Assembly: GCA_050292445.1 (NCBI GenBank)
Contig: JBNKLQ010000088.1
Coordinates: forward strand, 1 to 21,107
Source: Leptofilum sp050292445
GTDB taxonomy: Bacteria; Chloroflexota; Anaerolineae; Promineifilales; Promineifilaceae
Reading direction: 5' to 3'
Length of the DNA stretch: 21,107 bases
Both the position numbers and the translations under genes were made by a program. Within the stretch, counting starts at the first letter, position 1, and each line of letters starts with the position of its first letter. The notes under the pieces were generated by a model. The model did not search any database. It was not told where the DNA came from and saw nothing but the letters and a program-made list of their open reading frames with translations. Below are positions 6,484 through 12,799 of the stretch, one piece after another.

Positions 6484-8319
6484 ATGATAAAGAATAAATT
6501 ATTTGGTTCAGCAAAACTGCGTTTGCTGGCAGTTTTAGCTGCCTTTGCCCTCGCTTTTATCGGATTGTTGTTAAACCCGTCATCGCCCACGGTGGCCCAG
6601 GACATGCCGCTGCCCATTACCCCACCAGATGCCGAAGCCGGGTTGGCCATTTACAGCGAGCGCTGTGTGGTTTGTCATGGCGAAATGGGAGATGGTCAAG
6701 GGGCACAAGCGCTTGAGGCGGGATTGAACCCAACGGCTTTGTCTGACCATGATTATCGGATTACGGCCGTTCCCAGCATCATGTATGATCTCATCAGCAC
6801 CGGCAATATTGAGGCCGGAATGCCTCCCTTTGGCCCGACCAGCAGCAACCCCCTCAATGATGCCGATATTTGGAATCTGATTGCCCTGGCCTACAGCTTT
6901 AGCACACGCCCAGCTGACATTGCCGCTGGAGAAGCATTGGCCACCGAGTTGGAAGCTGATACGGACAGTTGGCCTGGCCTGGATTACTGGTTCAGCCGCA
7001 GTAACGAGATTATTCTGGCTGATCTGGAACGTGAAAACACTCTGGGCATTGATCTGACCGATTTGAGTGAGGAAGAGAAGCTGTCGTTGATTGATTACGG
7101 CCGTTCCCTCCACTACAACTACACCGATCCCCTTGCTGCTTTTGCTCCTGTGGAACTGGCCACCATCACCGGCACGATCATCAATGGGACCACCAACGAA
7201 CCTGTCACCGAAGGCGAAGTGCGCCTGCGAGCCTTTACCGTGCAGCTGGATGAGATGTATTCTGAGACCACAACGGTAAACGAAGATGGCAGCTTTGAAT
7301 TCCAGGTAGAAAATGTCCCATCTGACTGGGTCTTTTTGGCCGATTTTGCCTATGGCGATTTGACTTTCAATAGCAATGCCGTGCAGGTGTCTAACACCCA
7401 GCCTGAAGCGCAGATGCCTTTGTTTGTTTATAACACCACTTCGGACCCGTCTGTAGTCGCTGTTGACCGGCTGCATATGATTTTGTCCTTTGCTGAGAGT
7501 CGGCTGCTGGTTTCTGAGCTGTACGTGTTTAGCAATGTGGATTCGGCCGTTTTTGTGGGTGAAAGCGGCGATTTTGATGAAGGAACGGTTGAGGTGGGTC
7601 TGCCAGCCGGGGCTGAAAATGTCAGTTTCCAGCGTGGCTTTGGCACGTCGCTAGACAGCTTCATCCCCGCTACCGAATTCATCCAGACCGGTACAGGCTG
7701 GGCTGATACGGTACCTTTGCGACCTGGTTCTGGTAGCCTCAACTTGCTGGTCAGCTACGATTTGCCCTACGATGATAGCTTGATGCTGGCCCATCCTTTG
7801 CCATATCCGGTGAACAGCGCCAGCGCAATTATGGCTGATGCAGGTGTTACGATTTCCGATGGCAGTTGGGTTTCACAAGGGGCGCAAACGACCAGCAACG
7901 GTTCGTTTTTGAGCTATGTTAATACCGAGTTGGTTGGCGCAGATGCCTTGAGCCTGACACTGAACGGCCGTCCCAGCCAGATTACGGATGCCCAGGGGAA
8001 TGCCCTACCGGCGCGCAACGAAACCAATGAACTGATTGTTGGGGGTGTGGCCCTGGCAGCTATGCTGGCTGTGGGCTTTTTCCTGGTACAGCGTTGGCGT
8101 ATGTCCCCGGTGGCCCAAACTGATTCAGTTCCCATTTCATCGGGCCATGTGGCTGCGCCGCCACGCCCGGTTAGCCAGCCGAAGAGCGATAACAAAACAG
8201 CCCTGCTGCAAGCCATTGCCGATCTGGACGATGCGTTTGAGGCTGGTGAGTTGGCGGAAGATGAATACCAGCAACAACGGCGAGAATTGAAAACTCAGTT
8301 AACGGCCGTTTGGGAATAA
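6484..8319 (+). CDS. Exported membrane-anchored mono-haem cytochrome c
   Basis: A 611-residue protein. N-terminal signal or anchor helix at about 12-30. A class I cytochrome c domain follows: CVVCHG with Cys61, Cys64 and His65, and the likely axial methionine Met113 in AGMPPFG, before the NDADIWNLIALAYSF helix. After a helical linker come beta-rich extracytoplasmic domains, including a carboxypeptidase-regulatory-like segment (ATITGTIINGTTNEPVTEGEV, given here in outline, near residue 226). A membrane helix lies at about 520-540. A cytoplasmic tail ends with LLQAIADLDDAFEAGELAEDEY and QRRELKTQL, resembling the CcmI-like stretch of the preceding gene. It starts 4 bp after that gene's stop, so it is probably cotranscribed and a likely client of the cluster. 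Redox partner unknown. Confidence 0.85.
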   Translation: MIKNKLFGSAKLRLLAVLAAFALAFIGLLLNPSSPTVAQDMPLPITPPDAEAGLAIYSERCVVCHGEMGDGQGAQALEAGLNPTALSDHDYRITAVPSIMYDLISTGNIEAGMPPFGPTSSNPLNDADIWNLIALAYSFSTRPADIAAGEALATELEADTDSWPGLDYWFSRSNEIILADLERENTLGIDLTDLSEEEKLSLIDYGRSLHYNYTDPLAAFAPVELATITGTIINGTTNEPVTEGEVRLRAFTVQLDEMYSETTTVNEDGSFEFQVENVPSDWVFLADFAYGDLTFNSNAVQVSNTQPEAQMPLFVYNTTSDPSVVAVDRLHMILSFAESRLLVSELYVFSNVDSAVFVGESGDFDEGTVEVGLPAGAENVSFQRGFGTSLDSFIPATEFIQTGTGWADTVPLRPGSGSLNLLVSYDLPYDDSLMLAHPLPYPVNSASAIMADAGVTISDGSWVSQGAQTTSNGSFLSYVNTELVGADALSLTLNGRPSQITDAQGNALPARNETNELIVGGVALAAMLAVGFFLVQRWRMSPVAQTDSVPISSGHVAAPPRPVSQPKSDNKTALLQAIADLDDAFEAGELAEDEYQQQRRELKTQLTAVWE

Positions 8320-8337
8320 ACTTTCCATTGAGCAACC

Positions 8338-8389
8338 TTTCCCCGGAAGCTTTTCGATAAATTGGTTTTGAGAGCAGTTTTCGGGGAAA
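8338..8389 (+). repeat. Long-range inverted repeat before the EthD gene
   Basis: TTTCCCCG at 8338-8345 pairs with CGGGGAAA at 8382-8389 across a 36-nt loop. The right arm ends just before the AGGAAA ribosome-binding site of the next gene. It could end the ccm transcript or modulate translation; there is no U-run. Confidence 0.4.
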
Positions 8390-8401
8390 TTCAGGAAACC
8401 A

Positions 8402-8740
8402 ATGTACAAATTTGTTACCATCTATCGCCGCGTTGATGACGAACAGATGCTGGAGCAGTTCTTTAACCAGATGCATTTGCCGCTGGCGGAACAGCTGCCG
8501 GGGTTGGTAAAGCGTGAGGTAAGCCGGATCGTTCACAAGCCCGGTGGGGAATCCCGCTTTCACCTCATGTTTGAACTGTACTTTCATTCCAAAGTGAGCT
8601 TTGAAGCCGCGATGGCCACCCCTATTGGCGTTCAGCTGATCGAGGCGCTCATGCCCTGGGCTGAGGCCAAAATCATCACCTGGTTTTTTGCCGATGCATT
8701 CATTGAGGACATGCAGCAGCGCGAAGAAGCCCAGCCCTAA
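8402..8740 (+). CDS. EthD-family small protein
   Basis: A 112-residue protein of the dimeric alpha-beta barrel (ferredoxin-like) fold. Family wording is clear: MYKFVTIYRRVDDEQMLEQFF, HLPLAEQLPGLVKREVSRIV, HLMFELYFHSKVSFEAAMATPIG. EthD proteins were first seen beside ether-degrading cytochrome P450 genes; most members have no proven reaction. Normal length. It lies 82 bp after the cytochrome gene and may have its own transcript. AGGAAA lies 5 nt before ATG 8402. Convergent with the kelch gene. Confidence 0.85.
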   Translation: MYKFVTIYRRVDDEQMLEQFFNQMHLPLAEQLPGLVKREVSRIVHKPGGESRFHLMFELYFHSKVSFEAAMATPIGVQLIEALMPWAEAKIITWFFADAFIEDMQQREEAQP

Positions 8741-8810
8741 ACGCTCACTCTGAGCATTTCAAGCCCGCCTGGAAAACTTCTAAATTCTCTGAGTTCTCTG
8801 TGGGAAAATA
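8741..8810. other. Convergent intergenic gap with TTCTCTG repeats
   Basis: Seventy bp between the converging EthD and LuxR-kelch genes. It contains AATTCTCTGAGTTCTCTGTG, a short direct repeat of TTCTCTG. Similar words (reverse complement, CAGAGAA type) recur inside the repeat-derived insertion at 18357-18388. No strong terminator hairpin was found. Confidence 0.35.
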
Positions 8811-10223
8811 TTACGGACTGCCGCTTTCTACCGGGGCGATGGGGATAAAGGTCTGATAAGCCAGCGGGCGGTAAACGAAGGTTTCGGCCGTTGCCTCTGT
8901 GCCGCGTACACCCCCCACCGCATAAATGTTAGTCTCGATGTTGGTGATGCCCAAATGGCTCCAGCTGGGCCGTTCGTCTAATGGTGGTGTGTTGATGACG
9001 GACCATTGATCCGCGTCGGGATTGTAGGATTCGCTGTAGGGAATTGGCTCCTCACTAAAAGCTCCACCCCCAAACAGATACAATTTATTGAATACCCCTG
9101 CGGCACTGGCTCCGGCACGAGGCAGTAAAGTGTCGGCGCAGCTGTGCCAACTGCCACCAGTCGCAGCGGGTTCATCCCCAGGAGCAGCGGGGTCGAAGTA
9201 GGCACATTCAGTCAACGGCCGTTCCCCATCATATCCCCCCACCACATACAACTTGCCCTTTACCAGACCGCCTGTCACAAAAGCCCGCGCGGTGGGCATA
9301 TCGGGCAAAATTTGCCAGCTGTTGGCTACCGGATCAAACCGATAAGTGCTTGCCAGGTAGTTTTGCCCGTCCCAGCCGCCAAACAGATAAATAAAACTGC
9401 CGTCGGAGAGCACCAGACCACCCGAAACGGCCGTGGGCAACGGTGTGGCCACCCGCCAGTTGTCATTGGCCGGGCTGTACACTTCTACAACATTGGTCGG
9501 TTGGCCATCCGCCAGCTTGCCGCCAGGGATGTAAATCTCGCCAAACAGCTCTGCACCGGTAATGTCGGTAACGGCCGTTGGTTTAGGCATGCCCGCACTC
9601 CAAACAAGGTCAGAGGTCTGCAAAATCGAAACGGTGTTCGTAACGCCAGTTTCTGTTTCCCCACCAATCAAATAAAGATTGAGTCCGTTGCCCACCAGCG
9701 CCATGTTGCTGCGGGCGACAGGCAGTGGCCGACTTTGCAGCCAATCATCGGTGATGGCTGTTTCCGTAAAAAGTTCTGGTGTGGGCGTTGGGTCGTTGGT
9801 GCGCTCCAATGCCTGGTACGCCAAAAAGACGACGGCAACGAGTAAAACGAGCAGCAGGCTGACTAGGGCCATGCGTCGGGGAAAGAATGACGGGCGGGCG
9901 ATTGGTTCTGGTTCGGTGGTGACTGATTGGGTGGGTGGGGAAACGGCCGTTTCTGCGTCTACCGCTGGCTCCGGTTCTGGTTCGGAGTCAGTAGTTTCTG
10001 TTGTGACCCCTTCCAGGGTCACCAGGCCTTGCTGCAAGGCCACCGTGGAGGCTTCTGTCCGCGAGCCAACGCCTAACTTGGTGTAAATATTGCGCAAATG
10101 CACCTTAACCGTATTTTCGCTAATGATTAAGGTTGCAGCGATTTCTTTATTGCCAGCGCCATCAATGACACATTGCAGGACCTCTAATTCCCGGTCACTG
10201 AGTGGTTCACCTAATTCAGCCAT
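8811..10223 (-). CDS. Membrane-anchored LuxR-type regulator with six kelch motifs
   Basis: A 470-residue protein. Residues 6-57 are a complete LuxR/GerE helix-turn-helix: LSDRELEVLQCVIDGAGNKE, IAATLIISENTVKVHLRNIY, TKLGVGSRTEA. A Glu/Pro/Thr-rich linker (about 72-112) leads to one membrane helix (about 119-137) preceded by PRR, placing the DNA-binding part in the cytoplasm. The outer part (about 165-460) has six kelch-type GG motifs: LIGGE, IPGGK, LFGGW, VVGGY, LFGGG, AVGGV. Six blades predict one closed beta-propeller. The design parallels ToxR/CadC one-component sensors, but with a LuxR head; that function is inference. No receiver or ATPase domain. No ribosome-binding site; the start is set by a -10 box 7 nt upstream. 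Confidence 0.88.
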   Translation of the reverse strand: MAELGEPLSDRELEVLQCVIDGAGNKEIAATLIISENTVKVHLRNIYTKLGVGSRTEASTVALQQGLVTLEGVTTETTDSEPEPEPAVDAETAVSPPTQSVTTEPEPIARPSFFPRRMALVSLLLVLLVAVVFLAYQALERTNDPTPTPELFTETAITDDWLQSRPLPVARSNMALVGNGLNLYLIGGETETGVTNTVSILQTSDLVWSAGMPKPTAVTDITGAELFGEIYIPGGKLADGQPTNVVEVYSPANDNWRVATPLPTAVSGGLVLSDGSFIYLFGGWDGQNYLASTYRFDPVANSWQILPDMPTARAFVTGGLVKGKLYVVGGYDGERPLTECAYFDPAAPGDEPAATGGSWHSCADTLLPRAGASAAGVFNKLYLFGGGAFSEEPIPYSESYNPDADQWSVINTPPLDERPSWSHLGITNIETNIYAVGGVRGTEATAETFVYRPLAYQTFIPIAPVESGSP

Positions 10224-10230
10224 GAATAAA

Positions 10231-10236
10231 ATTATA
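10231..10236 (-). promoter_or_regulatory. -10 box of the LuxR-kelch gene, probably leaderless
   Basis: On the minus strand a perfect TATAAT ends exactly 7 nt before the ATG, so transcription would begin at or next to the start codon. There is no Shine-Dalgarno and no recognisable -35 box. Confidence 0.55.
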
Positions 10237-10287
10237 CATTGATTGTGACTACCTGGGTGACAGCCATTTTTTCCTAGAGATTACTGA

Positions 10288-10303
10288 CAACATCAAGATG
10301 TTG
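10288..10303. promoter_or_regulatory. Palindrome CAACATC-AA-GATGTTG
   Basis: A perfect 7-bp inverted repeat with a 2-bp centre, about 50 bp upstream of the LuxR-kelch -10 box. Size and position fit an operator, possibly for autoregulation by the LuxR head, but no binding data can be read from sequence. Confidence 0.4.
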
Positions 10304-10307
10304 ACTG

Positions 10308-10323
10308 CTGCTTTTGGAAGCAG
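10308..10323 (-). terminator. Small hairpin after the membrane Thr/Pro-rich gene
   Basis: CTGCTT and AAGCAG (plus-strand reading) form a 6-bp stem with a 4-nt loop, 20 bp beyond the stop at 10343 on the minus strand. There is no U-run, so termination is uncertain. Confidence 0.3.
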
Positions 10324-10342
10324 ATTCTGTTTGATTTTTGAT

Positions 10343-11407
10343 TTATGGAGCCTCTGGCGTCGCCGTGGGCAGTATGAACGGTGACCCTTCAAGCGGAGTC
10401 GTATCCGTAATGGGTACTGTATCGGTGATTGGTTCTGACGGCGTGGGCGTTGCCAGGAGGCAGTTTTCCTGTGCTTGCGTACGTTTTTCGCTCAATTCGG
10501 CTGTTGTTTGGTGACGGCTTGCCTCGGTATATAAATCTTGTGCCGGACACCAATCCTGGGCAAAGGCGTACTGATCCCCTAGAGAAACCAGCACTGTAAA
10601 CAATTGGTCACAGGATGATTGGTAAAACGGCGCAGCCAGGCATAAATCCCGGAAATAGTAGGCCGATGCATCCCAATTCACCCCGTAGAACGAAATGCCC
10701 TGCGTGTACAATTCGGCCCAGGTTTGGTAGTCGAGGGCTGATTGCGGTAAATCGCCCAACTGTTGAGCCTGTGCCAGATAATACATGCCCAATTCAATTT
10801 GTTCGCCAGTAATCAGGTCCAAGCCGTAATTCATGTAAACATCGTAAAGCAGCTGGTCTGTTTCTTCCCGCTCAAAGCTGGGGAATTGCTGCTGAAAAGC
10901 GATGAGCGCCGGTAGGGCTTCTTCCCAATATTTGGTAGCGACCAGCCGCTGAATGCGCAGCAGTTCATCGCTGGGGCTGCCAATAGAGCCTGGTGTCGCA
11001 GTTGGTAGCCTGGTAGAAGCAGGGGTGACGGTAACGGCCGTTACCGGTGTTGGTTCTGGGGTTGCGCCAATGCCAGCCAGCGCCTGATCGCGCAGCCTTT
11101 GCGCCTGGGTTGAGCCAGAATCTCGATCCAGAACCCATTCCAGACGTGTCAGCGCCAGTTGGTAGTTACCCTGCGTAATATTTTCTTCCGCCAGGGTAAT
11201 TTGCCGCTCTAGCTGGGCCACCTGTTTATCTTGCAACGCCTTTTGGCCGCTTTGCCAGCCCAAAAAAGCGATCAGCAAAAACCAACCGATTAGCACCGAA
11301 AAGATAATGAGCAGCAGCCCGGCAATACGCACTGGCCGCCGCTTTTTTTGCGGTGGGGTTGACGATTGATTGCTTGGTTCTTTTGCCTGAGGTACAGCAT
11401 CACTCAT
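10343..11407 (-). CDS. Membrane-anchored helical (TPR-like) protein with Thr/Pro linkers
   Basis: A 354-residue protein that I cannot assign to a named family. Visible: a basic, Gln/Ser/Pro-rich N-terminus with KKRR, a membrane helix at about 28-50, and an amphipathic helical stretch ALQDKQVAQLERQITLAEEN leading to GNYQLALTRLEWVLDRD, which reads like a TPR helix pair. Next is a low-complexity linker (ATPEPTPVTAVTVTPASTR region, about 124-145). A second helical domain (about 147-315) has alternating LLxDVYxNYGLDLI, QIELGMYYLAQA and WCPAQDLYTEASRHQTTAEL elements, suggesting more TPR-like repeats. The end is a Thr/Pro tail. The outer part probably mediates protein contacts. It lies upstream of the LuxR-kelch gene on the same strand, but each has its own -10 box. 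Confidence 0.7.
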   Translation of the reverse strand: MSDAVPQAKEPSNQSSTPPQKKRRPVRIAGLLLIIFSVLIGWFLLIAFLGWQSGQKALQDKQVAQLERQITLAEENITQGNYQLALTRLEWVLDRDSGSTQAQRLRDQALAGIGATPEPTPVTAVTVTPASTRLPTATPGSIGSPSDELLRIQRLVATKYWEEALPALIAFQQQFPSFEREETDQLLYDVYMNYGLDLITGEQIELGMYYLAQAQQLGDLPQSALDYQTWAELYTQGISFYGVNWDASAYYFRDLCLAAPFYQSSCDQLFTVLVSLGDQYAFAQDWCPAQDLYTEASRHQTTAELSEKRTQAQENCLLATPTPSEPITDTVPITDTTPLEGSPFILPTATPEAP

Positions 11408-11414
11408 GAACGAT

Positions 11415-11420
11415 AGTATA
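11415..11420 (-). promoter_or_regulatory. -10 box of the TPR-like gene, probably leaderless
   Basis: On the minus strand TATACT ends exactly 7 nt before ATG 11407, the same geometry as the LuxR-kelch gene. No Shine-Dalgarno and no clear -35 box are present. Confidence 0.5.
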
Positions 11421-11487
11421 CCTTATTTGTTGTCTCACCGTTTACAATCTGGGACCGATGTTAGGCTTTGGTTAATGGTTGGTTGTT

Positions 11488-12600
11488 TTAGGTGGTGCGG
11501 TTGATCATTTCACGATACACGGACACCGTTTCATTGGCGATCTGGCTTTGGGTGTAATGGGTCAGGACGCGTTGACGACCGTTTCTGCCCAGCTCATCCC
11601 GCAATGCTGGAGTTTGCATCAGGGCCAGCAACTGCTGGTACAACGCGTGTTCATCTCCCTCAGGGAAGATGAGGCCAGCCTCGCCAACGACGTTGGGAAT
11701 CTCACCGCTGTTGGCCCCCACCACCGCCACTTCGCAAGCCATCGCCTCGACCAGTACACGGCCAAACTGCTCTTTCCAGTTCGGCAGCGTGCGTGAAGCC
11801 AGCACCAGGGCGTCCAGTTGCTGCAAATAGCCTGGCATCTGTGCCGAGGTGACCACCCCGTCAAACTGCACCCGGTCCCAGATGTCTAATTGGCGAGCGA
11901 GGTTTTCTAGGGACGGCCGTTCCGGTCCATCTCCAGCAATGTGCAGCCGCCACACACCGGGTAATTTTGCCGCTGCTCGCAGCAGCAAATCCACACCCTT
12001 CTCCGGCACCAGCCGCCGGTTGGCCGAGCCAATGACAAAGCCGCGCCCCGGATCGCGCTGCTCTGGCGGTTGGAATAGTGTGGCATCTACGCCAAACTGG
12101 GGAATTACCTGCATTGGACCGCGATACCCTTTTTGCCGCCAAACATCCGCTGCTGCCTGGTTGCCCATGATGGCATAATCAATTTGGGTCAACACCCGTT
12201 TTTCCAGCAGATTAAAGGGAAAGGGATAGTTGCGGCATAAATTTTGCCAGGAAAAAAAGAGTGATTTGGCCCCCACGCGCCGGGCCTGGCGCAGGGCCAG
12301 CCAGGTGGCCAGGTTGTAAGGTTCCTCGTCGATATGCACGACATCCGGGTGAAGGGTTGCCAATCGCTGCTTGAGTTTGGGAAAATAGTAGGTGTGAAAC
12401 TGTCCGTTAAAGCGAATGGGATCGACCAGCAGCCGGTAGCCTTCGGTGTGGGCTCTTTCCAACTTTATGGGACCGGCTGGATCATACCAGACGGGCGGCA
12501 CAATGACGGTGAGGTCAATGTCTTTATGCCGGGCTATCGCCTCTAGCTTGGTCTGATATGATCCAACCAGACATGCCTTTGAGAGCATCAAAACTTTCAT
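11488..12600 (-). CDS. GT4-family glycosyltransferase
   Basis: A 370-residue cytoplasmic or membrane-associated GT-B enzyme of glycosyltransferase family 4. The N-terminal acceptor domain starts MKVLMLSKACLVGSYQTKLE; the donor domain has GSANRRLVPEKGVDLLLRAA (about 191-210), LHIAGDGPERPSL (about 219-231) and the E-x7-E signature EQFGRVLVE with Glu277 and Glu285, followed by VGANSGEIPNVVGEAGLIFPEGD. Family role: transfer of a sugar from a nucleotide-sugar donor to a lipid-linked or polysaccharide acceptor. Donor and acceptor cannot be read. Divergently placed to the GT-C gene, which supports a shared envelope-glycan role. No clear ribosome-binding site at ATG 12600. Confidence 0.92.
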   Translation of the reverse strand: MKVLMLSKACLVGSYQTKLEAIARHKDIDLTVIVPPVWYDPAGPIKLERAHTEGYRLLVDPIRFNGQFHTYYFPKLKQRLATLHPDVVHIDEEPYNLATWLALRQARRVGAKSLFFSWQNLCRNYPFPFNLLEKRVLTQIDYAIMGNQAAADVWRQKGYRGPMQVIPQFGVDATLFQPPEQRDPGRGFVIGSANRRLVPEKGVDLLLRAAAKLPGVWRLHIAGDGPERPSLENLARQLDIWDRVQFDGVVTSAQMPGYLQQLDALVLASRTLPNWKEQFGRVLVEAMACEVAVVGANSGEIPNVVGEAGLIFPEGDEHALYQQLLALMQTPALRDELGRNGRQRVLTHYTQSQIANETVSVYREMINRTT

Positions 12601-12614
12601 GTGATCGTCCGCAA

Positions 12615-12663
12615 ATTTCGCAGATTACACTGATTTCCCGTCTGCGAAATCTGTGTGTAATCT
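12615..12663. repeat. Interlocked inverted repeats in the GT4/GT-C divergent gap
   Basis: ATTTCGCAGA (12615-12624) pairs with TCTGCGAAAT (12641-12650), and AGATTACAC (12622-12630) pairs with GTGTAATCT (12655-12663). The two pairs interlock, and their left arms overlap by three bases. The left half and the reverse complement of the right half are permuted versions of the same CGCAGATTACAC...GATTTC word set. Confidence 0.7.
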
Positions 12664-12744
12664 AGGGATATTCCTTCCTAATAATTGTTTGCCATTTATT
12701 TGACAGTTGCTTTGGAAAGTTGGTTTTCGCCCCCGGTGTGCTGG

Positions 12745-12772
12745 TTGACGCAAGGGGCTATTTTGCTATACT
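12745..12772 (+). promoter_or_regulatory. Promoter TTGACG-N16-TATACT for the GT-C gene
   Basis: TTGACG at 12745-12750 and TATACT at 12767-12772 with a 16-bp spacer form a good housekeeping-sigma promoter. Transcription would start near 12779, leaving about 20 nt before ATG 12800. Confidence 0.7.
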
Positions 12773-12799
12773 TGCCACGTTTTGACAAACAGACACACT

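Noticed and set aside
6580..7476. Minus-strand ORF of 298 codons inside the cytochrome gene
   Set aside because: Antisense shadow; the plus strand encodes CVVCHG and coherent domains.
9144..9845. Plus-strand ORF of 233 codons over the kelch gene
   Set aside because: Antisense to six evenly spaced kelch motifs; its composition looks random.
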